Positions 1 through 11,947 of a DNA stretch of 64,000 nucleotides are shown piece after piece. Positions within the stretch are counted from its first letter, which is position 1. Each line of letters begins with the position of its first letter. Source of the stretch: Hysterium pulicare CBS 123377 (taxonomy: Eukaryota; Ascomycota; Dothideomycetes; Hysteriales; Hysteriaceae); assembly GCA_000467715.1 (NCBI GenBank), contig AJFK01000462.1, positions 124,001 through 188,000 of the forward strand, in the 5' to 3' direction. Made by a program: the position numbers and the translations under genes. The notes below the pieces were generated by a model. It ran no database searches, was not told the DNA's origin, and saw only the letters and a program-made list of their open reading frames with translations.

Positions 1-797
1 GAGTCAAGAACAATCCCCGCATCCGATGAAGAGCACAGAAGGTGAAGCTTGGAGTCCATGTTTTTGTTGCGGCTCGGCAGATGCAAACTCACATAAGCGC
101 CCCCTATGAGATGAATGTATAAGGATTGTCGCTGGTAAGTTAGCTACGTAGGTACCTGGCCTGGATGGATGTTCGGACGGAGGACAGGCTGCTGGGAAAC
201 CTCAGCGTGCATATGCGGGGTTGGCCAATGACGATGCACCAGCTAGACAAAAAAAGATCAAACTACTCTGGTGCAACCCTTTTCTTGGAGGCTTTTCACA
301 GCTTCTGTCCCTCTCTCTATGCGACGACCACCATTATTGTTTCCAGTCGCCAGATATGAGCACCTGCGCCTTCATCATGTCCTGCCGCTCTCGCGTCGCT
401 GACAGGCCCGTCACATGCGCCCCCAAGCCAAGCCCACCGTTTCGGGCTCCGGCCTAAGTGCTTTCACTGCCATCCATGGTCCATGGAGGTCAGTCGCTTC
501 TCACCAGCAATCGTGCAACCAACTCTTTCCTCCCGCTACACAATCCCACTCCGCTTTCACCACGAGCCATGCCACTGGTTATCCGTGGTGCGCCAACACA
601 ACTATTCCTCTGCCTCTGCCTCTGCCACTGCCGTATTGCTATCAGGCCGTCGTAGCCTCTTCCACCCTATTCTCAGCCTCTTCCTAGAATATTTGGCCGC
701 ACACTACGACACCTATCCGTTATACAAACATTCGTACGCCACCTAAGCATAGTGTACTTCCACAGAATCGCAGCCAATTCGTGTGGGCGCCACCGCC
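1..797. other. 5' flank of the Rab gene, no gene seen
   Basis: Only short overlapping frames with no protein-like composition are present. The part nearest the Rab start is C/T-rich, as expected for a promoter and leader. No RNA gene or repeat was recognised. Confidence 0.5.
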
Positions 798-1857
798 ATG
801 TCTAATAGTCTCGAAGCTAAGATAGTCGTCCTTGGGTCGCAAGGTGTCGGCAAAACTTCCCTCGTCCATCGCTATGTCAGGAACGCGTTTACTCCTCCGA
901 CAACTACCTCGACTATAGGCGCTTCATTCCTGACCAAGAGGGTGGTAGATATAGACACGTCGACAGTGGTGCGCTTGCAGATATGGGATACCGCTGGCCA
1001 AGAGAGGTTTCGCTCGATATCTAAGCTTTACTACAGAGGTATGCTTGGATCCTCTTTGATTGCAGTAGCACAAGCCCGGCCAAATACACGGCCAAGCCAT
1101 AAGCTTACCTTCAGCCTTCGGGCCTGTGATTTCGAACAAACTTGGCTGACCGCTCCACTTGTTTTTTCTAGGCGCCAACGCTGCTGTTCTCTGCTACGAT
1201 ATTACCGATCCGAAGTCCTTCGAAGAAATGGGTCGATGGCTTCAAGAACTCAAACAGAATCTTGGAGATGATATAATCCTTCACGTCGTGGGGACCAAAT
1301 CCGACGTCGTTGCCGAAGATCCGTCGAAGCGTAAAGTTCCTTTTGAACGCTGTATAGCCTACGTTGCCGAAAACTTGTACCCTTCACAGACTACAACACC
1401 CGCTTGGGGCAGTGCATCCGGCACAGGAAGTGGAGGTGCAGCAAACAGCGGTGGCATGGCTTCTCCACAGAGCAACCGATCGAGCGGCTTTTGGGGTCAA
1501 GACATTGGCTGGGACTGCTGTCATGAGATTAGTGCTAAGGATGGAGAGGGCGTGGAGGAGGTCTTCAGAGTCATTACCCGGAAACTGGTCGAACAACGGA
1601 ACAAGAAGTTGGAAGAGGAGCACCGGGCTTTGCTAGCACAAGGAGGCATTACGCCAGGGCTCAACAACGGAGAGGGCGCTAATGGATATTTTGACTATCC
1701 CGGAGGAAATCCCAATGGAAGCTTTAGAGTCGGCGTGGGTGACAAGAGACGGAGTTGGCTTGGCTTTCCCTCAACCCCACTGCCTGGAGGCGAACACCAG
1801 GAATGGGAAACAGATGTTGCGAGGATCCGGAAGAGCAAGGGTGGGCGATGCTGTTAA
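798..1857 (+). CDS. Rab-family small GTPase
   Basis: Small GTP-binding protein of the Rab/Ypt class, expected to act in vesicle traffic. Two exons, 798-1038 and 1172-1857, give 308 residues. The G1 loop GSQGVGKTS is at residues 13-21, the G3 motif WDTAGQE at 63-69, then GTKSD (G4) and EISAK (G5). The C-terminus GGRCC is a double-cysteine prenylation signal. Between G4 and G5 lies a Gly/Ser-rich insert absent from short Rabs, which makes the protein longer than the usual 200-220 residues. The start chosen has a good context (CACCGCCATG). The 133-bp intron uses GTATGC and a pyrimidine-rich acceptor. The exact Rab subfamily cannot be assigned by eye. Confidence 0.9.
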
Positions 1858-3316
1858 GAATGAGGGTATTCGGTTGATGGTGAACTCCGCACCATTCGGA
1901 AGATATACATGTCTTCTATATGGGGGTCCTTGTTGTAAGCCGAGCCTTCAGAGCTCCAAAAGCCTCCAAGTTGCCTTCCGTCTATGATGATCGCCTCCTT
2001 GGTTCTCTTTTGTTGCCTCATGATATTACATGGGCGGCATGGTAATTGCAAACGACATTCAGGAATTACGCTACAGCAGTCGACAAAATGAAACAAATGT
2101 GGCAAAAGCCGTTTGCTATATCGACTACAGCGACATCCAAGCACAACCAGCGGTCCGCATTACGACCAACCCTGATCAATAAGGGCCTCTGAGTTCTCCT
2201 GAAACCAAGAATAAGGTGTGATTCAACCGGTCATTTGTATGATTACCGTCTACTCCGGCGCCGACCCAGAATACGATCGTCATGGATCCTTTTACTCCTG
2301 GACGTCCCTTGCTCAACTCAATTCGCGGATGTGAAAGCGCTCAAGATGCCTGACGTGAAATTTTCGCATCGATGGGGTATGGAAGAAGAAGACATGGTCG
2401 ATTGAGGTCCCGATACTCGGCAAGAAATCACCGGCCGGCTTGAGAATCTCCTAGGTCGAGACACGATTGGATCCGGGAGCCACATCCCATCTGCCCCAGC
2501 TCAACAGGAGAAAGAGCATGATAAACCTCGCTAGCTGGCATGACTCAGATTGAACCTTCCATTCTACATTTCAGAGCAACAGCGCTTGAACCTTTCTTTC
2601 TTTCCTTCGACTGACTCTGTCCGAATCGATTCCATTACACGCCGTAGAGCTTTGTCAGCGCAACTTTGATAGAAACTTGAGTTATTGTTGAATATGAGAT
2701 GGAACCCTTCCTTCAAGAATCATTCAAGCAATGTAGAAGTTGGACGGTTCTCTTTCTCCTCGTACTATTGGACTTATGTGACGAGCAAAGTGAACTGCAC
2801 AGGCTTCCTCAATCCAAGCCGCCAAGTTCTCGTCGCCAGACAACAGGTTCTAGCAATTCGACCACCGCTTCAGATATGAATTGCAACGTTAAAATTGATT
2901 TGATTCATATCAATTTTCGAGCGCTTGATAGAGCGTCTTTTTGATCCTACTCCCACTTCAAATGTCTGCCCGTCTAAGAACAGAAACTGGCCCAGTCTTC
3001 AAAGTCTGGACAAATCATAGAACAGTGCTAATAATACATCTCCCAGCTTTTGATAGTCCTTTAGACGACTTGCAAAAAACGGCTAAAGCTACTGATAATG
3101 TCACTTACATGAGATTAATGCCATCGCTCAGTGTGACGCTAGCGGCGATGCCAAAATGATCTCAATCCCCTCGACACCTAGGAGACCTCATGCCAAATTC
3201 AAGAACCCCGATTAGCGAAGACCCACTGAAGGGCCTCCCGTTCGAGTAAGACTCTCCTCCCCTTCGGCTTTCGCTAAGAATGAAATCTAGCTACAAGCAT
3301 AAGCTTCCCTTTTCTG
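1858..3316. other. Convergent intergenic region, no gene seen
   Basis: Lies between the 3' ends of the Rab gene (+) and NIC96 (-). It must contain both 3' UTRs. The remaining ~1 kb shows only short frames without family features. Confidence 0.5.
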
Positions 3317-6300
3317 TTAGTAGATGCCCACGTCTTGCCCTGCCTTCGCCAAAATCTCGAAGACTCGTGGCGGGAGTTTATATCTGATCAGCCCAGCAAA
3401 TACCATCAGGTCCTTGGCTGCCTGCAGTAGAGTGCTAGCGATGCCCCGTTTGTTCGCGTCCTCGAACTGTCCACTCAGCAAGTGCTCTCGGTGTCGTCCA
3501 AGGCAGACGATGGTCCACATCAGCACGTTACCAATATTACGAGCAATCTCTGGCGGGAATGATGAGAAGTTGTTGGCACGGCTACGAATGAGCTGCAGAG
3601 AACCATTGGCCTGGATAGGCAGAATTTGGGTTCTGTCGATCGCCTGTAATCCCGGACGTATTAGTGAGAATGAACGACAAAGTGTAAGAATCGGATCGAA
3701 TCGAGAGGTAAGAATATTGAACAACAGTCATCCTATTGGAATAGATTGTGTGGAATTATTACTCACATCTATTGCATGCGCCCACTGTCCGGCCTCGACA
3801 AGCTTTCTGGCACGAGATAATTCCATCAGGACATCGACAGTTTCCCTATTCGGTTGTGAAATAGCTTTCTGGTAAGGTTTGTATAACGCGATCATTTTTT
3901 GTGCAAGCTGCCCGGGGTCATCTATGGCTATCAAGCTCAAGCTTGACCCTGAAACGGCATCGAGTTGTTGCGTTTGTTGTTGCTGGGCGCCTGAGATCAG
4001 TGCACGAGGTTTCAATGGCTCTAGACGTAGCGGTTCTTGACCGAGGTCTACAGATATTGCCTCGGAAAGAGCGCGGTTCAGGATCGATACCACGTTATCA
4101 TACTCTCCGGAGAGATGATACAGAAGCACAGCATCTGTTGTGCGGCCGCTGTCATCGGCGCTCTTGGCTGCCTGGATGGTAATTGTCTTGAGGTATTCTT
4201 TCTGGTCGTCAAGTTTGATCAAGGCGAGACGCTGTTGAATGACGCCAGGGGTGCTAGTCCCGTTCTCCCTGACATCACCTAGTAGCTCTGCGAACTCTCG
4301 AGTCTCAAGAACAAGCTCACGCAGGGCTGAGTGGCATAGATTGCGTTGCTGTTGTCCGGCTTCGCCAGGTAGATCGGCATTGAGGCAGATCAAAATGAGA
4401 TAATCGGCTGCTGCTTCAGCTTTGGCGGCACGGAAATCACCTGTATATAAGCCAACCATGCGGCCGAAGTTGATCTGCATCTGTTGTTGAGTGGTGTATG
4501 TCACTGTAAGATGTTAGCATGTTCCGGCTCAAATATTGGGAGATTACCGACCAATCTCTGCACCTGAACTAAACCAATCCGAAACCCGTAGTAAACCATA
4601 GAAATCTAAGGCAATGGCGAAATGTACGGCAGACACATAATTATGACGATAAAGGTAAGACACGGCCTCCTCGAACATTCCCGCTAGGATTGCGAGGAAG
4701 AAATAAACTCCGTAGCCGCCAGCTGCATCCGCGCCAGCTGCAAAGTGACGTTGGCCAATGTCATGAATGGTGGCTTTTAGCTCGCCGAGTCCAAATGTCT
4801 GACCAGCATTTTCGTCGAGACGGTTGCTCTCACGAGCAAGTGCAAACTGAAGCCATACCCAGTCTTCCATATCCTGTGGGATATCGTCCAATGTGCGGCG
4901 ACTCAAGTCACAACGGCCAACGATCTTGTAACAAGCCATGCAATACGGATCAATCTGGTTGCTAGATACCCGAGTGCGCTGCGCAAATGTGTTATTGATT
5001 GAACGCTGCATATCAGTGCTCAGTCGTCGCTCGGAGTCTTTCGCGTACTGAGCCAATGCAGCGGAGAAATATCCGTCTTGGTTACGAAAGAATCGACCGT
5101 TCTGGCTGACATATTCATTGGCATCGGCAATCAGACCGCTCCGAAGAAGGTGAAAGACTATAGCCCAGGGGAAGTCATGATTATCATGGTCCTTCTTGAG
5201 CCTGTCCACATGGTCATTGTCGGTGCAAAGCTCTTTGAAGGCTAGTTTGATCCTAATGTAAGCTCTGACTTTGTTGACTGTGGATGGTACACCTCCCAAG
5301 TTAGCTTCCCGAGGATTCTTAGCAAGGCTTGCCTCGAGCAGGGCGAAATAACTTTCAATCGTATTAGTGATGACCAAGAGGGTAGCGCCGTTTGAACTTA
5401 CGCCTTTTCGAGGAACTCGCGTGATCCCTCTAGGATACGTTTTCGCATATCGACGGTGTCTTCCAGGTACAATTTAGCGTAGTGCCGCTCTTTAATGGAG
5501 TTGGGCAGCGTGGGTGTCTTCTCCGACTTAGCATCCTCCCCAACGATGGAGATGAGTGCGCTGTATGCATCGACAAGCTTTTGGGTATTCTGGCACGTCC
5601 GTACGTTAGTCCTAAGACCAAGTCGTCAACCACAATGTTTGACTTACATCAATTCCGGACTGGGCTTCAACCTCCGAAAACTTGTGCAGTACGGGATACA
5701 AAGTCTCCTTCAACCTTGAGAAGTTGAGTTCTTTCACTTTATCCATGAATTTCTCCTGCTTTTCTCTGAGGAAGCGATCCTCTGGACCTGTTTGCGAGCC
5801 GGTTCCATGTGTCTCGGCAAAGTCTTGGGAAGAAGCTGCTCGTGTCGGATTTCCAGTCGGGGGAGATCCCAGAACAGATCTCATACCAGAAGCTCCAAAG
5901 GACATGCCATTACTTGGCGTTGTTGTTGCTCCCATAGCCCTGCCTCTTCTCGTCGACCTGCCAAATGCCCCACGGGTAGATGTACTCGTAGTAGGACCCG
6001 CGGCCAGCTTCTCGCTTTGTTTAGCCAGACCAAAGTGCTCGTAGATCTTCCTCCTCTGAGCATCCCATTCCATCTGAACATTTTCCTCGAGAAAAAGGTC
6101 GAAATCCCGTTTTGACTGTTCCAAACCCTCCTGAATTAGCGCTAAAGTGGATTGAGAATGCAAGGTTGCGATATAGCTTTCAACATCGGTGTCCGAGGCA
6201 TGCGAGGCAGGCCCCAAAGCGCTAAGCCCTGCCTGGGCACTAAATTGGTTGAGATCGCGGAAGGTACTGCCTGTTGGCACTCCCGAAGCAGCGAGGAGAT

Positions 6301-7141
6301 AGTGACTGAATTCTAGTTAGTGAACTTGTCTCTAGTTCGGGAGTATAACATACGCGTTACTATCGTGCACCTGACCTGCCGAAGGGCCTCCAGTTCCTAT
6401 GTTCCGAACCTTTCTCGCAATATCGCCCAATCCAAGCTGTAACGCTGGCAGATCTCCAAAATGACTGATCCCATTCTCCTGGTTGTTCCTCTTTCTCCCT
6501 CGTTCTAGCAAATGGTCAAAATGTGCAGACCGCCCGGCTGCATTGGTGGATTGTGATAGTAGGCCGCTTTGCTGTTGCGCCTGCCCTTGCTGCGCTTGAT
6601 TCGTCGATGCCGCCAGGCCGCCAAATGAAGAGCTCGCCAGGTTCGAAATCGGCTGTGCCTGGCTTGTGGAAGGCCCTTGGCCTGGGAAAAGAGAACTCGC
6701 AGCGGTCGGTTGCTGTGGTTGAGTAGTTGTAGTCCCTAGCCCACCAAAAAGAGAGCTCGCGGTGGTTGGCTGCTGCGGAGCTTGCGTCGACGTGCCGAGA
6801 CCACCGAACAAGGACGCTGTCGTACCAGACCCTTGAGGTTTGGAGGTTGAAGCACCGAGACCGGCGAACAATCCACTTGCCGGTGTTGATTGTGCTTGCG
6901 CGGGCTGCGATGTAGCGGCGGATCCGAGACCTCCAAACAAGCTACCCGAATTCTGCGCTTGCGACGTGCCAGAAGCTGTGCTGGCAAAGAGGTTGGAGGG
7001 CGCAGGTTGGGAGGAAGTGGATGTTGTCGATGTGCTAGCGGTGCCAAACAATGAAGCTCTAGGTTGCGCTGATGTCGTTGTAGGGTTGTTTGCAAAGAGC
7101 GAAAGTCCAGTAGAGCTCGGTTGAGGTACGTTGGCGAACAT
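3317..7141 (-). CDS. NIC96: Nucleoporin Nic96/Nup93 with N-terminal FG repeats
   Basis: Scaffold nucleoporin of the inner ring of the nuclear pore complex. Six exons: 7141-6354, 6305-5648, 5589-5402, 5351-4552, 4503-3767 and 3643-3317, giving 1165 residues. Residues 1-200 are Ser/Thr/Gln-rich with FG-type repeats (SLFGGLG three times, also SLFG, LFAGLG, SSFGGL). Two conserved linear motifs follow: HFDHLLERGRKRN, which resembles the segment binding the Nsp1 channel trimer, and LPALQLGLGDIARKVRNIG, which resembles the Nup192/Nup188-binding helix. The rest is the alpha-helical Nic96 solenoid, for example VHFAIALDFYGLLRVSDWFSSG and INFGRMVGLYTGDFRAAKAE. Introns are about 50-120 bp. The fourth donor, GTCGGT, is weak but is the only one seen that keeps the frame. 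The family is clear; the exact exon 4/5 join is slightly less so. Confidence 0.93.
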
Positions 7142-7870
7142 GATTCCCAAAGATACGAGTTTGGGGGAGAGTTTGGGGTCAAAATGGAGTTGCGCTGGAT
7201 TGTTGCTCTGGTGGTGGGAATTGTTGCTTAGCCATTCGCGAACAAAACTTCGCGTGTTTTCGAGCTGCAGTCAACCGTGCTTGAGCCAAGACATCTGGTG
7301 AACTGCTTGAGGTGAACGCGAACAAGCCGCCTTGCCTAGCACCTTCTACTCGGTTTTCGGGATGAAGACCTATTTTGAGCTTTCACATTTCACCTATATC
7401 AATTTTTTTAATGCATAGCAAATATTTTCAGACTGCAAGACTTCTGCTATGTCCGCAGGCAACACGCTTGGGTGGCTTCCAGCGGACTTTGAAACCCCTC
7501 TTGGACCCCTTCGAGCTCTTCCGTTCCGTGACGAAATCTTCTACGCCTGGCTCTACTTCTAACGACTCGCGTTATCATGTTTGCGAAAACAAACTCACAA
7601 CTATGAACACCTGACTCCAGCTTCTGGGCGTCGTTGTTCCGCTCTCAAGCATGACACGGATGATCCGGCAAGTTCTTGGGTATAAAGCTGTAGCCTGCGG
7701 GACTCCAACCCACGAGTATTAAACAACTCTCATGTTAACTCGTTGACCGCTTGCAGCGAACAACGGAGGTTGACCAGTATCTGAAGGGGTAACTCTTTTT
7801 AGCTTGTCCTATCATTTGTGGGACGCCTTGGAACGTCACTCGGGCATCGTCGTCTCCTCGTCCGTCGAAT
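7142..7870. promoter_or_regulatory. Divergent promoter region between NIC96 and the Trp-rich gene
   Basis: Head-to-head spacer of about 730 bp between NIC96 (-) and the gene starting at 7871 (+). No convincing coding frame or RNA gene is visible. Confidence 0.45.
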
Positions 7871-8401
7871 ATGAATCTCCCGTCTTTTGAGCAGGTAGAT
7901 CTTCCATGGCGACGTAGGCCGGCTGTTTATATTCCAGGCCGTGGATGGTACCAAGGAGGCGAGAAGCTTCGTAGAGTGAAACCACACTATCATTTTATCT
8001 GGCCTAAAGATGGGAAAAGGGGAACAACTTTTGGGCGATGGAAGGATATCCTGCAAAACCAAGGTCCAGATGTTCACGTTACGATCAGTGCCGACAAGAA
8101 TGACCACATGCACAACCGACAGAGGAGAGCGAGGTGGTCACGCTGGACGCATCTCGATGACCGAGGCCCGGATGGACAGATCGGTCATGAGCCGTGGTGG
8201 ACTCGAAACACACGATGGCCGGGGAAAAGATATGATTTTCGACTTCGAAAATATCGTAGGCCAGACTCACACACCTGGTCCGATGCATACTGGCAAGAAG
8301 AGCCCAATGAGGACCTCACATACCCCGCTGCATTGCGTGATCAAGACGGCGAATGGTGGGAAGATAGACAAGGAATGCCCAACTTCTGGGATTGGTTGTG
8401 A
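7871..8401 (+). CDS. Trp-rich hypothetical protein
   Basis: Uninterrupted frame of 176 residues with no family that I recognise. It is extreme in composition: 15 Trp (about 8.5%), many Arg, His, Tyr and Asp, and very few Ala. Trp-containing motifs recur (GRGWY, HFIWP, FGRWKD, EPWWTRNTRW, GEWWEDRQG, FWDWL). There is no signal peptide or membrane span. The stop TGA (8399-8401) lies two bases from the end of the convergent Med27 stop codon (8404). The even spread of Trp and Arg along the whole frame argues for a real gene, but nothing else supports it. It could be a chance frame or part of a lineage-restricted gene. Confidence 0.5.
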   Translation: MNLPSFEQVDLPWRRRPAVYIPGRGWYQGGEKLRRVKPHYHFIWPKDGKRGTTFGRWKDILQNQGPDVHVTISADKNDHMHNRQRRARWSRWTHLDDRGPDGQIGHEPWWTRNTRWPGKRYDFRLRKYRRPDSHTWSDAYWQEEPNEDLTYPAALRDQDGEWWEDRQGMPNFWDWL

Positions 8402-8403
8402 AT

Positions 8404-9413
8404 TTACAAGCAGCTCTCATGGAAAGGTTCCCAGATGAGATCAGAGTCCTCCTTGGCGATATCGGATTTTCTGCTTCTTCTGGCGGCAGGAGTCAATGCC
8501 GAGGTGTCCAGGAGCTGAGAGCACCGCACGCAGCTTGCTCGTCTGGCGTCATTGTAGGCAGCAATCATGGCCTGTGTAAATTAGTATCAACAGCCTTAAA
8601 ATCTAGCGAAGATGGGGCTGTCAAACCAGCAAATATTTCAAATCGTTTGCCTGAGGTCTTATGGCAATACATCTAGTGACAGCAAGAGAAAGATTCATTG
8701 TTCCCGAACATTCGGCATCGAGTTTGTGGCTTCCGTTTGCATCTTTCTTAATAATAACGTGGAATTTGAGTGGATGTGTGGCATCCTTAAAGGAAATCTA
8801 GACTTTGGATAAGTATGCACCGTGACAAGTGTTGGAGTAAAGTAGCCTACATTGATAACGCGATTGTCGGCCCCGGACGTAATACTCAAGCTTGGATGCT
8901 GTGACTGGAAGTCATCGACAAGAGCCATCAGGGTGGCCTCATCCATAAGCCTCGCATTATCATAAGCTTGTCCCGTAGACTTTGATAAACTACCTTCGTT
9001 CCGATTGATATTGTGGTCTTGCCAGCCGTAACTTGGAATTTGAATAGCAGCACTTAAGTCGGGGTCACTTTTTTGGCTTTCTTTTGTGTGCTCGAGAATG
9101 GATTGTATCTCTTGGCTATGCCATAACACTCTGAATTTCTTAAGATCATTGCTGCTTCTGATGGTGGCCAGTTTAAAGTCTTGATATAGAGCAGCTGGAG
9201 AAGAGTGCGCAGTGCTCAAAGGCTGCAGCATACGCGGAATTGTATGCCGAAGCTCATCCAGCTGTATTCGAATTAGATTCAGTACTCCTTCAAGAATTTG
9301 TGAGAAACACGTGCTTGTTCGTAAAGTCGCTCAAGGTTCGCAAGAGCATCTCGGCATCGAACCTCATCCCAGCCTGCCGGCGATTGTTGCGACGCGTTAT
9401 TTGAAGAGTCCAT
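8404..9413 (-). CDS. MED27: Mediator complex subunit Med27
   Basis: Tail-module subunit of the Mediator coactivator, acting with RNA polymerase II. I assembled four exons: 9413-9309, 9261-8851, 8797-8627 and 8571-8404, giving 284 residues with all phases matching. Hallmarks are LDELRHTIPRMLQPL near the N-terminus, a central stretch with LALVDDFQSQHPSLSIT-like spacing, DAECSGTMNLSLAVTRCIA, then RPQANDLKYLLAMIAAYND. The end has the Med27 zinc-ribbon-like pattern CVRC...WEPFHESC. Two donors are weak (GTTTCT and GTTTGA), and the exon 1/2 join could shift by a few bases (a GC-AG alternative exists at 9314). Family assignment rests on the conserved C-terminal half, which is strong. Confidence 0.85.
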
Positions 9414-9921
9414 GATTATTCGATGCGGTAGAAACGTAGTTTCAATAAAAGTGCGGATGATTCTATAGTAAAAGTTTTGCTATGCTTGCGTAGGAAGACA
9501 TGAACGAGTTTTTGTGTTCTCGACGTCTTTAAAGGCCGCAAGATTGTTGAGAACCATGGATGCGGCACGTCACGTGCCTTTAAAACTCCCTATGTAAATG
9601 CGCATCATAATTCAACAATAACTTATTTCAGAGAGAAGACGCTGTGAGAAAACTGTATGTGGACCTTCATATGGCATTAACGCATGTAGTATTTGACCAG
9701 CAATATGAGAGAGCTCTTTAAACAGTAGATTTCCAATGTCTGGGGAGTTCGTATAAAACTATCCTATTGATGAACTCAAGTAAACCCGGCCCCAACTCGG
9801 ATTTTCAAGAGTTAGCAAATGTCTTAACTCCGCAAGAAAGTGTGGGGTGTCTCCCACACTGGATTCGAAAAGACTCCGTACTCCGGAAACAACAACAACA
9901 ACCCTATGCTAAGAAAACGCA
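9414..9921. promoter_or_regulatory. MED27 upstream region / DID2 3' flank
   Basis: About 500 bp upstream of MED27. A CACGTG palindrome lies at 9571-9576, a possible bHLH site. No gene is seen. Confidence 0.4.
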
Positions 9922-10706
9922 TTAATTTCGTAGAGCGCGGAGTCTCTCGTTTAGGCCATCTTCTTCCTGCTCTGTTGGGCCAACCTTGGTCTTAGCGGGC
10001 GTTGCTGCCTCAAGATCCTGATGCAGCTCCACGCCAGCTTTGTCCGCGGCCTGACTCATTAGACGATCCACATCCTCCTGCGGTGTTCCCACGGCTGTCG
10101 CTGATGAAGTTGCGTTTTCGTAATAGCCAGTTGCGACATCTAGGTCTTCGAATTGCGTTTCAAACTTGTCCATGACAGCGGATATCTGCAGTCAAGTGTG
10201 AGCAAACGTTCTCAATCAGATGCGCGAAGCCTGGCAGAAACTCCAAAGGGCGCATGACGTACCTTTTCTAAGTCCATCGCCTTCATGGCTGAATCCATAC
10301 CCCGGACCACGTTGGCCATGCTTCCAGTAACTTGCCGCATTGTGACCGCTGTCTGCACTCTGCTACTCACGGCGTCGATGCGAGAAGCCAGTCGCAGGAG
10401 ATTTAACTTCTCATTTTGCTTACGTATGGCGTTCTGTGCGTAGATGCGAGCAATATCGTGATGGCCTTGTTTCATCGCCTATAGAGCTCTGTTATTGGCT
10501 ACTGTTGTCTCCTTTCACTAAGTGTGTCCAGCACAAACCTTCTCCAGTTTGGATTTCTCGGAGGTTTCATCCTTCCCAGCCTTTGCTGCTTGTCGATTTA
10601 GTTGCTTTGCAGTGAACTATGAGCTATTAGGATGAGGTTATATAGTTGGGCGGCTACACGGCGGTCATACCTTCAAGTTGAACAAGGCCTTCTCAAGTCC
10701 AGACAT
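9922..10706 (-). CDS. DID2: ESCRT-III-associated protein Did2/CHMP1
   Basis: Endosomal ESCRT-III family protein that recruits the Vps4 ATPase during multivesicular body sorting. Four exons: 10706-10671, 10616-10539, 10478-10263 and 10185-9922, giving 197 residues, close to the usual ~200. The N-terminus ([20 protein letters not shown]) is the basic helix alpha-1. The middle [29 protein letters not shown] is typical of CHMP1. The C-terminus [11 protein letters not shown] fits an MIT-interacting motif (MIM1) for Vps4. All four splice junctions keep frame, and the donors are GTATGA, GTTTGT and GTACGT. Confidence 0.95.
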
Positions 10707-11409
10707 GATAGTTGAAGCTGATTAGTCTAGTCGACAGCGAGAGGCTCAAGTAAAGTTGACTGCCGCGGAGGTTGAACTGTATGACAGGGTTGCACAGCTA
10801 GTCCCCAGTTGTCGGGCGGGCTAAATGTTTGACTACTTGAGGCTGCTTGGAGGGGTAGAAAGTTGTTGAATGCTTTATCGATAGTGAAAAGGCTGCGGTG
10901 AAGAAAACCAAGAAGTGACTGGTGCGATGGAGCGGGAATATCTGTTCAGCATATGCCTAGCAGTCGTGGAAAGTTGCACGTTCAGGTAGCTCAACGTCAT
11001 TGCTAGACTGTGGGCCATTTAATTGTACCCCGCGTTCTCAGCTTCCAACGGGTCGACTTTGCTCTAGGCTTCCGCAACCTATTCACGATGCACGAGTGGA
11101 ATCTCGAAGTTGACTTGCTTTGTGGGCTTGTTATAGAAAAAGTGCACGCATTATAGCATCTTTTGACAAGACTACTCGCAGGAGGTTCGTCTTATGGATG
11201 ATGCTCCTGGGCGCCGCTCCTAGGCCGACCACGTTGCATACCGATACTCCCATCATATATCTCAAACTCCAAAAAACCGATGCAAATCGATGGAGAGCGC
11301 CAAATATTCTCATGCATACGCCCGTCCAAACACTTAGTATGCACCCGAACGCCGTGTCACCGAAATGATTATATCTCCAGAACTAAAACGCCCAATGCTG
11401 TCGAAGCAG
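10707..11409. promoter_or_regulatory. DID2 upstream region / NC2-beta 3' flank
   Basis: About 700 bp without a gene. A TATCGATA palindrome is at 10876-10883, about 170 bp upstream of the DID2 start. The same octamer occurs twice in the NST1/RHO2 spacer. Confidence 0.4.
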
Positions 11410-11947
11410 CTACTGAGGCGCAGCGTGAAATTTGTCCGTAGCAGAGCGGAAAAGCTCTTGTTGCTGTCGTATTAGTTCTTCCTCTGTCATTCCGCTTTGT
11501 TCAATCTTCGTCTGTTTCTTCTCGCGGTTCTGGAGAAACTGTTAGAGACTTTCCCAGCGTCCAAACTGAGGGGCACTTACTGCTTGCTGTTTCTTGTAAT
11601 CAGCAGCTACCTCGAGGATAGCTGGCACGTAATCCCCAAAATCCAACTCCTCCAAGGCTGCCTTGACATGCTCGCAAGCTATTGTTTTCTTGGCCTCTTT
11701 CTCGGCAATTTCGTTTGCTTCCGAGGAAATCAGGGTAATGAACTCGACGCAACATTCGATCAGAAGATCGCGTGTGTCTTTTGCAAAGGTAACTCCAGGA
11801 TCGGAATGAAGGATTTCGACTATGATCTTTTGAACCGTTGCTGTGATAAAATTAGGAACAGAATCAATGTAGGATGTTCAGCTAGAGTAAACAGAAACCT
11901 TTCGGCAACGATAAATCGTCATTTCCACCAAACTCTCGGTCAGACAT
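11410..11947 (-). CDS. NCB2: Negative cofactor 2 beta (Dr1)
   Basis: Histone-fold subunit of NC2, which binds TBP on promoters and modulates Pol II transcription. Three exons, 11947-11899, 11840-11581 and 11529-11410, give 142 residues. The protein opens MSDREFGGNDDLSLPKATVQ and continues with the H2B-like fold: IVEILHSDPGVTFAKDTRD, LIECCVEFITLISSEANE, then KKTIACEHVKAALEELDF. The C-terminus has a basic KKQ-rich helix and RQQQELFRSA. Length and motifs match fungal Dr1. Donors are GTTTCT and GTAAGT. Confidence 0.94.
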
